DNA of 14,747 nt, taken from contig CAJKOW010000044.1 in NCBI GenBank assembly GCA_905201685.1, positions 1 through 14,747 on the forward strand. Reading direction: 5' to 3'. The notes under the pieces are model-generated. The model searched no databases. It was not told the DNA's origin and was given only the letters and a program-made list of their open reading frames with translations. Origin of the DNA: an uncultured Bacteroides sp. (GTDB taxonomy: Bacteria; Bacteroidota; Bacteroidia; Bacteroidales; Bacteroidaceae). Shown here in pieces: positions 6,420 to 13,121 of the stretch. Within the stretch, counting starts at the first letter, position 1. Every line of letters starts with the position of its first letter. The translations under genes were made by a program, and so were the position numbers.

Positions 6420-8210
6420 ATGGAAAATTTAAAAAATGTTGCTCCCATTGAAGACTTCAACTGGGATGCGTACGAAAACGGTGAAACCGTAACTAACGTA
6501 AGTCATGAGGACTTGGAAAAGGCGTATGACAATACGCTGAACAAAATTAACGACCGTGAGGTTGTTGACGGTACCGTAATCGCAATGAACAAGCGTGAAG
6601 TAGTTGTGAACATCGGTTACAAATCAGACGGTATCATTCCGATGAGTGAATTCCGTTACAATCCTGATTTGAAGGTTGGTGATACTGTAGAAGTATTCAT
6701 CGAAAATCAGGAAGACAAGAAAGGACAGTTGGTCCTGTCTCACCGCAAAGCACGCGCTACCCGTTCTTGGGATCGTGTTAACGCAGCGTTGGAAAACGAA
6801 GAAGTTATCAAGGGTTACATCAAGTGCCGCACAAAGGGTGGTATGATTGTAGATGTATTCGGCATCGAAGCTTTCTTGCCGGGTTCTCAGATCGATGTGA
6901 AACCTATCCGTGACTATGACGTATTCGTAGGAAAGACAATGGAATTCAAGGTTGTTAAGATCAATCAGGAATTCAAGAACGTAGTTGTTTCTCACAAGGC
7001 TCTGATCGAGGCTGAACTGGAACAACAGAAGAAGGAAATTATCAGCAAACTCGAGAAAGGACAAGTTCTCGAAGGAACTGTTAAGAATATTACATCTTAT
7101 GGCGTATTCATCGACTTGGGTGGCGTAGATGGTTTGATCCACATCACAGACCTGTCTTGGGGCCGTGTAAGCGATCCGCACGAAGTTGTAGAACTCGACC
7201 AGAAACTGAATGTTGTTATTCTGGACTTCGACGATGAAAAGAAACGTATTGCTTTGGGCTTGAAGCAACTCACTCCGCATCCTTGGGATGCTCTCGATCC
7301 TAACTTGAAGGTTGGCGATCATGTGAAGGGTAAAGTTGTCGTAATGGCTGACTACGGTGCATTCATTGAAATCGCTCCGGGTGTTGAAGGCCTGATCCAC
7401 GTATCTGAAATGTCTTGGAGCCAGCACCTGCGTTCTGCACAAGACTTCATGAAGGTAGGTGATGAAGTAGAAGCTGTAGTCCTGACACTGGATCGTGAAG
7501 AACGTAAGATGTCTTTGGGTATCAAACAGCTGAAACCGGATCCATGGGAAACTATCGAAGAGAAGTATCCTGTAGGCAGCAAGCACACTGCTAAGGTTCG
7601 TAACTTCACTAACTTCGGTGTATTTGTAGAAATCGAAGAAGGTGTTGACGGTTTGATTCACATCTCTGACTTGTCTTGGACAAAGAAGGTTAAGCATCCT
7701 TCAGAATTTACTCAGATTGGTGCCGATATCGATGTTCAGGTATTGGAAATCGACAAGGAGAACCGTCGTCTCAGCTTGGGTCACAAGCAGCTCGAAGAAA
7801 ATCCTTGGGATGTATTCGAAACTGTATTTACTGTAGGTTCCGTACACGAAGGTACTATCATCGAAATGTTGGATAAGGGTGCTGTTGTAGCTCTGCCTTA
7901 TGGTGTTGAAGGTTTCGCTACTCCGAAACACCTCGTTAAGGAAGACGGTACACAGGCTCAGTTGGATGAGAAACTGCCGTTCAAGGTTATCGAGTTCAAC
8001 AAAGATGCAAAACGCATCATCTTGTCTCACAGCCGTATTTTCGAAGATGCTGCAAAGGCTGAAGAAAGAGCCGAAAAGAAGGCTGCTAAGAAAGCCAACA
8101 GCAAGAAAGAAGAAACTCCGCTGATCCAGAACCAAGCTGCATCTACTACATTGGGTGACATCGACGCTCTGGCTGCCTTGAAAGAACAAATGGAAGCTGA
8201 AAAGAAGTAA
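6420..8210 (+). CDS. rpsA: 30S ribosomal protein S1
   Basis: S1 binds mRNA on the small ribosomal subunit and helps initiation on leaders without strong Shine-Dalgarno sequences, the usual situation in Bacteroides. The 596-residue protein carries six S1/OB-fold repeats at about residues 46-109, 126-193, 213-282, 297-370, 384-457 and 471-540. Repeats 3-5 are the most alike, each with a GxFIxL...GLIHxS/TDLSW core and a LGxKQL end. Repeats 1 and 2 are divergent, as expected for the ribosome-docking domains. The tail (541-596) is Lys/Ala/Glu-rich and ends TLGDIDALAALKEQMEAEKK, a tail I associate with Bacteroidota S1. Codon use is strongly biased, as in highly expressed genes. The ATG at 6420 follows directly from the AT-rich leader, and the gene has its own promoter and terminator. 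Confidence 0.97.
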   Translation: MENLKNVAPIEDFNWDAYENGETVTNVSHEDLEKAYDNTLNKINDREVVDGTVIAMNKREVVVNIGYKSDGIIPMSEFRYNPDLKVGDTVEVFIENQEDKKGQLVLSHRKARATRSWDRVNAALENEEVIKGYIKCRTKGGMIVDVFGIEAFLPGSQIDVKPIRDYDVFVGKTMEFKVVKINQEFKNVVVSHKALIEAELEQQKKEIISKLEKGQVLEGTVKNITSYGVFIDLGGVDGLIHITDLSWGRVSDPHEVVELDQKLNVVILDFDDEKKRIALGLKQLTPHPWDALDPNLKVGDHVKGKVVVMADYGAFIEIAPGVEGLIHVSEMSWSQHLRSAQDFMKVGDEVEAVVLTLDREERKMSLGIKQLKPDPWETIEEKYPVGSKHTAKVRNFTNFGVFVEIEEGVDGLIHISDLSWTKKVKHPSEFTQIGADIDVQVLEIDKENRRLSLGHKQLEENPWDVFETVFTVGSVHEGTIIEMLDKGAVVALPYGVEGFATPKHLVKEDGTQAQLDEKLPFKVIEFNKDAKRIILSHSRIFEDAAKAEERAEKKAAKKANSKKEETPLIQNQAASTTLGDIDALAALKEQMEAEKK

Positions 8211-8243
8211 TTTAGCTTCATTGCATAGATTTTTTGAGTTGAG

Positions 8244-8283
8244 AAGGGCGCTTGTCGTAAAAAACAAGTGCCCTTTCTTTTTA
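8244..8283 (+). terminator. Intrinsic terminator of rpsA
   Basis: AAGGGCGCTTGT (8244-8255) pairs with ACAAGTGCCCTT (8264-8275), 12 bp with one G-T wobble and an 8-base loop, followed by TCTTTTT. It lies 33 bases past the rpsA stop and only 10 bases before the rnz start, so rnz depends on readthrough or on a promoter I cannot identify. Confidence 0.85.
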
Positions 8284-8293
8284 TGATAACGGT

Positions 8294-9229
8294 ATGGAAA
8301 AGTTTGAGCTACATATTCTGGGATGTGGGTCGGCATTGCCCACTACACGTCATTTTCCTACTTCGCAGGTATTGAATATTCGCGATAAATTATATATGAT
8401 TGATTGTGGGGAAGGCGCACAGTTGCAGTTCCGTAAATCGCGTTTGAAGTTTTCGAGGTTGAATCATATCTTCATCTCTCATCTTCACGGTGACCATTGT
8501 TTTGGGTTGTTGGGACTGATTTCTACGCTCAATCTTTTAGGACGTACAGCCGAACTACATATCTATTCACCCAAAGGCTTGGACCAGCTGTTGAGGCCAA
8601 TGCTTGATTTTTTCAATCATCAGATGACTTATCAGGTCATTTTTCATGAGTTCGATACTGCAGAACCTGCCATGATATACGAAGATCGTTCCATTACGGT
8701 CACAACCATTCCCTTGCGTCACCGCTTGCCCTGTTGTGGTTTCCTGTTTGCAGAGAAACCTCGGCCGAGTCATATTGTTCGTGAAATGATCGATTTCTAT
8801 CAGGTCCCCGTTTACGAACTCAATCGCATTAAAAACGGAGCTGATTTTGTAACACCGGAGGGGGAAGTTATCGCCAATTCGCGATTGACTCGTCCTTCAG
8901 ATCCGCCACGGAGTTATGCCTATTGCTCCGACACCTGTTATCTTCCGGATCTGGCAATGAAGTTGAAAGGGGTCGATTTGTTGTTTCATGAAGCTACTTT
9001 TGCCGAGGCAGATGCTTCACGTGCAAAGGAAACCTTTCATACTACGGCAACTCAGGCTGCACAGTTGGCAAAGGATTCAGAGGCAAAGGCTCTGTTGATC
9101 GGACATTTTTCGGCGCGCTACGATGATGAAACCAACTTGTTGGAAGAGGCTTCTGCCATATTTCCTGCAACGAGACTTGCACAGGAGACGCTTTGTGTAC
9201 AGGTGGGGGAAGATTTCTCTCGGAGCTGA
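8294..9229 (+). CDS. rnz: Ribonuclease Z (tRNA 3'-processing endonuclease)
   Basis: A zinc metallo-beta-lactamase-fold nuclease that cuts the 3' trailer from tRNA precursors in the cytoplasm. At 311 residues it is the standard bacterial length for a dimeric RNase Z. Visible metal and catalytic residues are the HLHGDH motif (63-68), H143 in PLRHRLPCCGF, D213 in CSDTCY, the family FHEATF motif (231-236), H249 and H271 in IGHFSARY. The start GCGSALPT near residue 10 and the ExTF/HTT region are typical. Between H143 and D213 lies the flexible-arm segment with RPSHIVREMIDFYQVP. The start at 8294 is the only sensible ATG, just past the rpsA terminator. No clear promoter of its own was seen. The ECF-type promoter for the next gene begins 2 bases after its stop codon. 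Confidence 0.96.
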   Translation: MEKFELHILGCGSALPTTRHFPTSQVLNIRDKLYMIDCGEGAQLQFRKSRLKFSRLNHIFISHLHGDHCFGLLGLISTLNLLGRTAELHIYSPKGLDQLLRPMLDFFNHQMTYQVIFHEFDTAEPAMIYEDRSITVTTIPLRHRLPCCGFLFAEKPRPSHIVREMIDFYQVPVYELNRIKNGADFVTPEGEVIANSRLTRPSDPPRSYAYCSDTCYLPDLAMKLKGVDLLFHEATFAEADASRAKETFHTTATQAAQLAKDSEAKALLIGHFSARYDDETNLLEEASAIFPATRLAQETLCVQVGEDFSRS

Positions 9230-9230
9230 A

Positions 9231-9260
9231 TTAAACTTTTATTCTGAACGAATGTCTAAA
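9231..9260 (+). promoter_or_regulatory. Candidate ECF-type promoter before the sigma gene
   Basis: TTAAAC (9231-9236), a 17-base spacer, then GTCTAAA (9254-9260). The arrangement resembles known ECF promoters, for example E. coli sigma-E with GAACTT and TCTGA/TCTAA about 16 bp apart. There is no TAnnTTTG box here. The same motif with the same spacing recurs at 9834-9863. RNA would start about 15-20 bases before the ATG at 9283. This suggests autoregulation. Confidence 0.55.
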
Positions 9261-9282
9261 CGATAAATATGCATAGATAAAT

Positions 9283-9837
9283 ATGAATTCTTCTTATAAT
9301 GAACGCGAGGTGTTGGCACTTTTGCAGGAAGAAAGCACGCAGAAGCGAGGATTTGAAATGATTGTTGCCCAATATAGCGAGCAGCTGTATTGGCAAATCC
9401 GGCGCATGGTGCTTTCGCACGAAGATGCTAACGATCTGCTTCAGAATACTTTTATCAAAGCATGGACCAACATTGATTATTTTCGTGCGGAGGCTAAAAT
9501 ATCTACCTGGCTCTATCGTATTGCCTTGAATGAATGTCTGACTTTCTTAAACAAGCAGCGTGCTGTGTCCACGGTGTCGTTGGACGATCCTGAAGCAAAT
9601 ACGATTGAGAGACTTGAAAGTGATCCGTATTTCTCGGGCGACAAGATCCAGCTTGCTTTGCAAAAGGCATTGTTGACGTTGCCGGAAAAACAACGCATGG
9701 TGTTCAACCTGAAATACTATCAGGAGATGAAATACGAAGAGATGTCGGAGATATTTGGCACTTCGGTTGGGGCTTTGAAGGCTTCTTACCATTATGCCGT
9801 GAAGAAGATTGAGAAATTTTTGGAGGACGAGTATTAA
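9283..9837 (+). CDS. ECF-family RNA polymerase sigma factor
   Basis: A 184-residue sigma-70 of the extracytoplasmic-function group, which directs RNA polymerase to a small envelope-responsive regulon. Region 2 spans about residues 24-92, with the core-binding/-10-melting helix HEDANDLLQNTFIKAW (46-61) and STWLYRIALNECLTFLNKQ (74-92). A short acidic linker (100-120) follows. Region 4 is at about 122-176, with LPEKQRMVFNLKYYQEMKY and the helix-turn-helix EEMSEIFGTSVGALKASYHYAVKKI. No region 1.1 or 3 and no C-terminal extension are present, as usual for ECF factors. It heads a three-gene unit with a small membrane protein and a secreted protein. Its TAA stop overlaps the -35 half of the second promoter candidate. 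The regulon cannot be read from the sequence. Confidence 0.94.
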   Translation: MNSSYNEREVLALLQEESTQKRGFEMIVAQYSEQLYWQIRRMVLSHEDANDLLQNTFIKAWTNIDYFRAEAKISTWLYRIALNECLTFLNKQRAVSTVSLDDPEANTIERLESDPYFSGDKIQLALQKALLTLPEKQRMVFNLKYYQEMKYEEMSEIFGTSVGALKASYHYAVKKIEKFLEDEY

Positions 9838-9863
9838 ACCTTCAACCGTAAAAGTTGTCTAAA
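9834..9863 (+). promoter_or_regulatory. Second ECF-type promoter candidate, between sigma and the next gene
   Basis: TTAAAC (9834-9839), 17 bases, then GTCTAAA (9857-9863): the same 13 fixed bases and spacing as the candidate upstream of the sigma gene. The -35 half overlaps the sigma stop codon (9835-9837). RNA would start near 9870, just upstream of the Shine-Dalgarno sequence at 9871-9877, so the leader would be about 15 bases. Confidence 0.5.
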
Positions 9864-9870
9864 AAAACAG

Positions 9871-9877
9871 AAAGGAG
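9871..9877 (+). promoter_or_regulatory. Strong ribosome binding site AAAGGAG
   Basis: AAAGGAG sits 7 bases before the ATG at 9885. It is the only near-perfect Shine-Dalgarno sequence noticed before a gene in this window. It decides the start of the small membrane protein against an upstream in-frame TTG at 9855. Confidence 0.75.
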
Positions 9878-9884
9878 ACTTTTT

Positions 9885-10256
9885 ATGAAAGAAGAAGATA
9901 ACATTTTGAGAAAGGTGGGAACAGAGAACCCTTTCCGTGTGCCTGAAGGATATTTTGAAGGGTTGACTTCGGATATTATGAATAAGCTTCCTGAAAAAGA
10001 GAAGGTCGCTTTTGTACAGAAAGAACCTACCATGTGGGATAAGGTAAAGCCGTGGATTTATATGGCTGCCATGTTTGCAGGAGCAGCTTTGATTATCCGG
10101 GTGGCTTCTTCTGACCGGCAGGAGGCTCCGAAGACCGAATATGTGGCAACCGAAGATGCTGACAAGGAAATGCAATACATCAATGAGGTAGTAGATAACT
10201 CCATGTTGGACGATTATTCCCTTTATGTTTACCTGACTGATGTTGAGGCGGAATGA
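9885..10256 (+). CDS. Small single-span membrane protein, probable anti-sigma factor
   Basis: This 123-residue protein has a cytoplasmic N-terminal part (1-52), one membrane helix at about 55-73 (WIYMAAMFAGAALII) and an acidic C-terminal part (74-123) expected in the periplasm. The N-terminal stretch NPFRVPEGYFEGL (15-27) is a pattern I associate with small Bacteroidota proteins encoded next to ECF sigma genes. Position directly after the sigma gene and single-span topology suggest an anti-sigma factor that holds the sigma factor at the membrane, but no zinc-binding anti-sigma (HxxxCxxC) or FecR domain is visible. The start is set by the Shine-Dalgarno sequence at 9871-9877. A private ECF-type promoter may raise its level above that of the sigma factor. 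The function is inferred from context. Confidence 0.85.
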   Translation: MKEEDNILRKVGTENPFRVPEGYFEGLTSDIMNKLPEKEKVAFVQKEPTMWDKVKPWIYMAAMFAGAALIIRVASSDRQEAPKTEYVATEDADKEMQYINEVVDNSMLDDYSLYVYLTDVEAE

Positions 10257-10281
10257 AACAAGGACTTATAATAAAAGAATA

Positions 10282-10749
10282 ATGAAAAAACTGAGTGTAT
10301 TGATTGTGGTGTTGTGCAGTTGCGTCTCGATGCTTTGGGCGGCTGATGGATGCGATCAACACCGTTTGAGCAGGGAAGAATTTCGTGCAAAACAACAGGC
10401 TTTTATAACGAAAAATGCCGGACTTAGTAAAGAAGAAGCCGACAAGTTCTTTCCCGTTTACTTTGAATTGCAGGATCGTAAGAAGCAGCTGAACGATGAG
10501 GCGTGGGATTTGCTTCGTAAGGGAAAAGATGATAATACGACCGATGCACAATATGGCGAGATTCTGGAAGGTGTTTACGATGCTCGTATGGCTTCAGACC
10601 GGTTGGATAAGACTTATCTTGAAAAGTTCAGAAAGATTCTGCCTTATAAGAAGATTTATTTGGTGCAGCGAGCTGAAATGCGTTTCCAAAGGGAGCTGTT
10701 GAAGGGAATGCAGCGAAATGAAAAAAGACCCGGAAAGCCACAACGATAG
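10282..10749 (+). CDS. Small secreted helical protein, CpxP/Spy/CnrX-like
   Basis: This 155-residue protein has a signal peptide (MKKLSVLIVVLCSCVSMLWA, cleaved near residue 20) and a mature part that looks all-helical and highly charged. Residues 29-141 (for example SREEFRAKQQAFITKNAGLS, then KEEADKFFPVYFELQDRKKQL, ending KKIYLVQRAEMRFQRELL) follow the long-helix pattern of periplasmic Spy/CpxP/CnrX-type proteins: an LSxEEA.FF.P.Y turn, and a final segment in which an R.E.RF..ELL helix follows an LP..K turn. In CnrYXH-type systems such a protein senses a ligand and controls the anti-sigma factor; that role is inferred here from gene order. The mature N-terminus carries one Cys (24) and His 27. 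The ATG at 10282 is preferred over an upstream frame start at 10240 because it opens the signal peptide and avoids overlap. It lies 25 bases after the previous stop. Confidence 0.85.
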   Translation: MKKLSVLIVVLCSCVSMLWAADGCDQHRLSREEFRAKQQAFITKNAGLSKEEADKFFPVYFELQDRKKQLNDEAWDLLRKGKDDNTTDAQYGEILEGVYDARMASDRLDKTYLEKFRKILPYKKIYLVQRAEMRFQRELLKGMQRNEKRPGKPQR

Positions 10750-10790
10750 TTCTGTGGTTGGGAAAAATAGGTATTGTTTATCATATGATT

Positions 10791-10830
10791 AAGGCCGACT
10801 TCGCAAATTATTTTTGGAGTCGGCCTTTTT
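10791..10830 (+). terminator. Intrinsic terminator of the sigma operon
   Basis: AAGGCCGACT (10791-10800) and AGTCGGCCTT (10818-10827) form a perfect 10-bp stem with a 17-base loop, followed by T-runs on the plus strand. It lies about 40 bases after the last operon gene and 20 bases from the end of convergent mazG. From the minus strand only a weak T-rich tail follows, so it mainly serves the plus strand. Confidence 0.88.
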
Positions 10831-10849
10831 CTTGCAGAAGTCTTAGGAA

Positions 10850-11677
10850 TCAATTCTTTCCCTGTGATTCATCGGACTTTTCCGTCTGTTTCTCCAGTTC
10901 CTTCGCTTCGTTCCACAGTTTGTCCATCTCGGCCAGGCTCATGTCGTGCAGGTTGCGGCCTTCCTTGATGGTGTGGGCTTCCAGATAGTTGAAGCGGCGG
11001 ATGAATTTCTGGTTGGTGTGTTCCAGCGCGTTGTCGGGATTGATCTTGTAGAGGCGGGCAGCATTGATGAGGCTGAACAGAACGTCGCCGAACTCTTCTT
11101 CGGCTTTTTGTTTGTCCATATTGGCTACTTCGGCCTGAAACTCCTGAATCTCTTCCTTCACCTTGTCCCACACTTGTTCGCGTTCTTCCCAGTCGAAGCC
11201 TACGTTGCGTGCCTTGTCTTGGATGCGATAAGCCTTGATGAGCGAGGGCAGGGCGGCAGGTACACCGCTCAGCACGGTTTTGTTACCGCCTTTTTCTTTC
11301 AGCTTCAGTTGTTCCCAGTTTTCTACTACCTGAGCGGCTGTTTCTGCCTTGGCATCGCCGAATACGTGCGGATGGCGGTAGATGAGTTTTTCACAGAGGC
11401 GGTCGCAGACGTCCTTGATGTCGAAGTCGCCTGTCTCGCTGCCTATCTTGGCGTAGAAGGCCACGTGCAGCAGAACGTCGCCCAGTTCCTTGCAGATGTC
11501 CTGCTTGTCGTTGCGAATCAGGGCGTCGCACAGTTCGTAAGTTTCTTCAATGGTGTTGGGGCGCAGACTCTCGTTGGTCTGTTTGCGGTCCCACGGACAT
11601 TTTTCGCGCAGTTCGTCCAGTATGTCGAGGAAGCGTCCGAAGGCTTCCATCTGTTCTTTACGTGTATGTTGCATCAT
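10850..11677 (-). CDS. mazG: Nucleoside triphosphate pyrophosphohydrolase MazG
   Basis: A cytoplasmic all-alpha NTP pyrophosphatase that turns NTPs and dNTPs into monophosphates plus pyrophosphate, cleaning the nucleotide pool. In E. coli it is also linked to lowering ppGpp under starvation. The 275-residue protein has the two-domain layout of E. coli MazG (263 residues). The first domain has CPWDRKQTNESLRPNTIEETYE (27-48) with EE44-45 and E48, then ELGDVLLHV with E64 and D67. The second has EE175-176, E179 and EEEFGDVLFSLINAARL with E195 and D198. The linker RHPHVFGD and the GV(P)xALPSLIKAYRIQDKARNVGFDW segment are conserved family marks. Two tandem ATGs (11677, 11674) are possible starts. 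No mazE/mazF toxin-antitoxin genes adjoin it, so it is not part of that operon here. Confidence 0.96.
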   Translation of the reverse strand: MMQHTRKEQMEAFGRFLDILDELREKCPWDRKQTNESLRPNTIEETYELCDALIRNDKQDICKELGDVLLHVAFYAKIGSETGDFDIKDVCDRLCEKLIYRHPHVFGDAKAETAAQVVENWEQLKLKEKGGNKTVLSGVPAALPSLIKAYRIQDKARNVGFDWEEREQVWDKVKEEIQEFQAEVANMDKQKAEEEFGDVLFSLINAARLYKINPDNALEHTNQKFIRRFNYLEAHTIKEGRNLHDMSLAEMDKLWNEAKELEKQTEKSDESQGKN

Positions 11678-11700
11678 TGTTGTTGGTTTTAAATCTTGGG

Positions 11701-11708
11701 CAAAGGTA
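11701..11708 (-). promoter_or_regulatory. Candidate mazG promoter -7 box
   Basis: On the minus strand this reads TACCTTTG, matching TAnnTTTG, with RNA predicted from about 11694 and a leader of about 17 bases. No clear TTTG is at -33. The 22-bp repeat array begins roughly 65 bp upstream of the predicted start. Confidence 0.45.
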
Positions 11709-11760
11709 CAAAGTTTTTTTCATATAAGGTGCTGAAAACGAAACATGAGTAGTTTCCTCC

Positions 11761-11870
11761 CGTTTCCTGCCTTGGAAACTGTCGTTTCCTGCTTAGGATA
11801 CGGCCGTTCCCTCCTTAGGATACGAGCGTTCCCTCTTGAGGAAACGGGCGTAACCACCAGTGGAAACGGA
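11761..11870. repeat. Five tandem 22-bp dyad repeats
   Basis: Five units follow each other without gaps at exactly 22-bp steps: 11761, 11783, 11805, 11827 and 11849. The approximate consensus is CGTTTCCT, 4 variable bases, AGGAAACG, then 2 variable bases. Adjacent units 1-2, 2-3 and 3-4 agree at 17-18 of 22 positions. Each unit is an imperfect inverted repeat. In unit 5 the inner T-A pair is swapped to A-T and an extra C-G pair appears, keeping the dyad. Half-units flank the array: GTTTCCTCC at 11752-11760 and GGAAAACG at 11871-11878. It lies between the DUF3810 stop and the mazG promoter. There are no unique spacers, so it is not CRISPR. Its function is unknown. Confidence 0.85.
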
Positions 11871-11903
11871 GGAAAACGCGGGTAGAAATAAAAGAAAATG
11901 CGT

Positions 11904-12983
11904 TTAGTGTGTTTGCCCCTTCTGCCTCATCTCGTACGAAATGAGCAGTCCTACTACTTGCGAATAGTTCTGCCGTCCGCTTTCAATCTTGTTGCCTTTC
12001 AGGTAGAGGTCGTACATCCAGTCTTGTATCGAGCCGATGAGGGGGCTGTACTTTTCAGTCCAGTACAGGCGGTTCTGCTCGTAGGCTTCGACCACTTCGG
12101 GGCGGATGCGGCCGGCAAGGGCTTCGAATTCTTCCTGCGTGAGCAGCGGGCGAGCGTTGGACAGCACGTGTGGCAGCAGAGACAGGTAGCCGCTGAAGCG
12201 TATGGCCTGCGAGCATGAACGGCTGCACACCTGATAGGCGTAGAAGTTGGCTTCGGCCTCGCTGGTGATGCCCAGCAGATGGGCCAGCTCGTGGGTGTAG
12301 GTGGCAGGGTACTGGTTGGGCAGCAGGTCGCCGTTGACGGTGAACTCACAGAAGAACGGTCCCATGCTGCCCGTCACGCCCACGGCGGAAATGAGCGGCG
12401 TGAAAACCATGGTCTTCACACGTGGCTGCGGATGGAAAGGTCGGTGCACGGCCAGTTCGGACGCTATGCGATTGTAGCCTTCGACGGCTGCGTCGCGTAT
12501 CAAGCGTTTATCGGTGAGGGGTTGAGGCGTGAAGCTGGCATTCAGACTGTCGATGTAGCGGTCGGCGAAATTCAGAAAGACTTCTTTTGAGTATTCGGCC
12601 GGCTCGATGCCGGTACGCGCGTAAAATCCCGGTTGCGAGTAGTTCAGTCCCCACGCTATGTAGAACCAGGCATACACCCAAAGCAGATATTCGCCCACCT
12701 TTCGAAGCGCACGCAGCAGACGTTGCTTGCGGCGGACGACGGCATAGACCGGGTAGAGCACCACCCACGCAATGCTGAGGGCAATGAACACGTCGCCAAT
12801 GGCAAAGGGGAAGAGGGCCGAGAAGGCCGAAAGCACATAAGCGATGCCGGGGTAGAGGTGCTGGGCATACCATTGTCCCCACGAAGGAAGTTGCTGCGTC
12901 AGGACGACGTACAGCAACAGAAGCAGCAACAGGCCGTGGCGGGGTCTGATGTGTGAGCGGATGCGTGTGAGCGTGCGATTCAT
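11904..12983 (-). CDS. DUF3810-family membrane protein with HExxH motif
   Basis: A 359-residue protein of no known function. The N-terminal third holds hydrophobic segments at about 17-33, 49-80 and 99-113, so it is probably anchored in the inner membrane. The rest is soluble-looking. THELAHLLGITSEAEANF (230-247) contains the zinc-protease signature HExxH (231-235) with downstream glutamates E242 and E244, one of which could be the third metal ligand. FTPLISAVGVTGSMGPFFCEF followed by LLPNQYPATYTHE upstream of it is a further conserved-looking block. The pattern fits DUF3810, a family I place near zinc metallopeptidases. Catalysis and topology are inference. The gene is divergent from valS and upstream of mazG on the same strand. 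The start at 12983 is supported by a TACTTTTG box about 35 bases upstream. Confidence 0.85.
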   Translation of the reverse strand: MNRTLTRIRSHIRPRHGLLLLLLLYVVLTQQLPSWGQWYAQHLYPGIAYVLSAFSALFPFAIGDVFIALSIAWVVLYPVYAVVRRKQRLLRALRKVGEYLLWVYAWFYIAWGLNYSQPGFYARTGIEPAEYSKEVFLNFADRYIDSLNASFTPQPLTDKRLIRDAAVEGYNRIASELAVHRPFHPQPRVKTMVFTPLISAVGVTGSMGPFFCEFTVNGDLLPNQYPATYTHELAHLLGITSEAEANFYAYQVCSRSCSQAIRFSGYLSLLPHVLSNARPLLTQEEFEALAGRIRPEVVEAYEQNRLYWTEKYSPLIGSIQDWMYDLYLKGNKIESGRQNYSQVVGLLISYEMRQKGQTH

Positions 12984-13017
12984 ATAAAGCGGATGTTATT
13001 TTGGAAGAATGCTTCGG

Positions 13018-13025
13018 CAAAAGTA
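13018..13025 (-). promoter_or_regulatory. Candidate promoter -7 box for the DUF3810 gene
   Basis: On the minus strand this reads TACTTTTG, matching TAnnTTTG. RNA would start near 13011, giving a leader of about 28 bases to the ATG at 12983. No TTTG was found at the -33 position. Confidence 0.42.
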
Positions 13026-13078
13026 ATACTAATTTTGAAAATCCTGTCCGGCTGTATCGTCGGATGCCAAGAAATTTG

Positions 13079-13086
13079 TAAATTTG
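13079..13086 (+). promoter_or_regulatory. Candidate valS promoter -7 box
   Basis: TAAATTTG matches TAnnTTTG. RNA would start near 13093, about 29 bases before the ATG at 13122. The -33 position has no TTTG. I saw no T-box-like leader; the space between start site and ATG is too short for one. Confidence 0.5.
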
Positions 13087-13121
13087 CCGCCAAATAAACT
13101 ATAATCAATGATTTGAAGACA

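Noticed and set aside
6624..7697. 357-codon open frame on the minus strand
   Set aside because: It is antisense to rpsA; strong codon bias and repeated S1 domains keep the opposite frame open. No family pattern is visible.
7082..7760. Repeated DNA segments within rpsA
   Set aside because: They follow from the homologous S1 domains 3-5 and are not mobile or regulatory repeats.
9269..9280. Three-codon upstream frame (ATG CAT AGA TAA) before the sigma gene
   Set aside because: Too short to separate from chance, and no ribosome binding site is visible.
10946..11692. 248-codon open frame on the plus strand
   Set aside because: It is antisense to mazG, which has clear two-domain motifs. The F/V/L-rich translation is typical of a shadow frame.
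11761..11870. CRISPR array
   Set aside because: Units are contiguous 22-bp degenerate dyads without unique spacers, and no cas genes are present.
12508..13020. 170-codon minus-strand frame and other frames overlapping DUF3810
   Set aside because: They overlap the DUF3810 gene in another frame, with low-complexity H/P/R-rich translations and no promoter logic.
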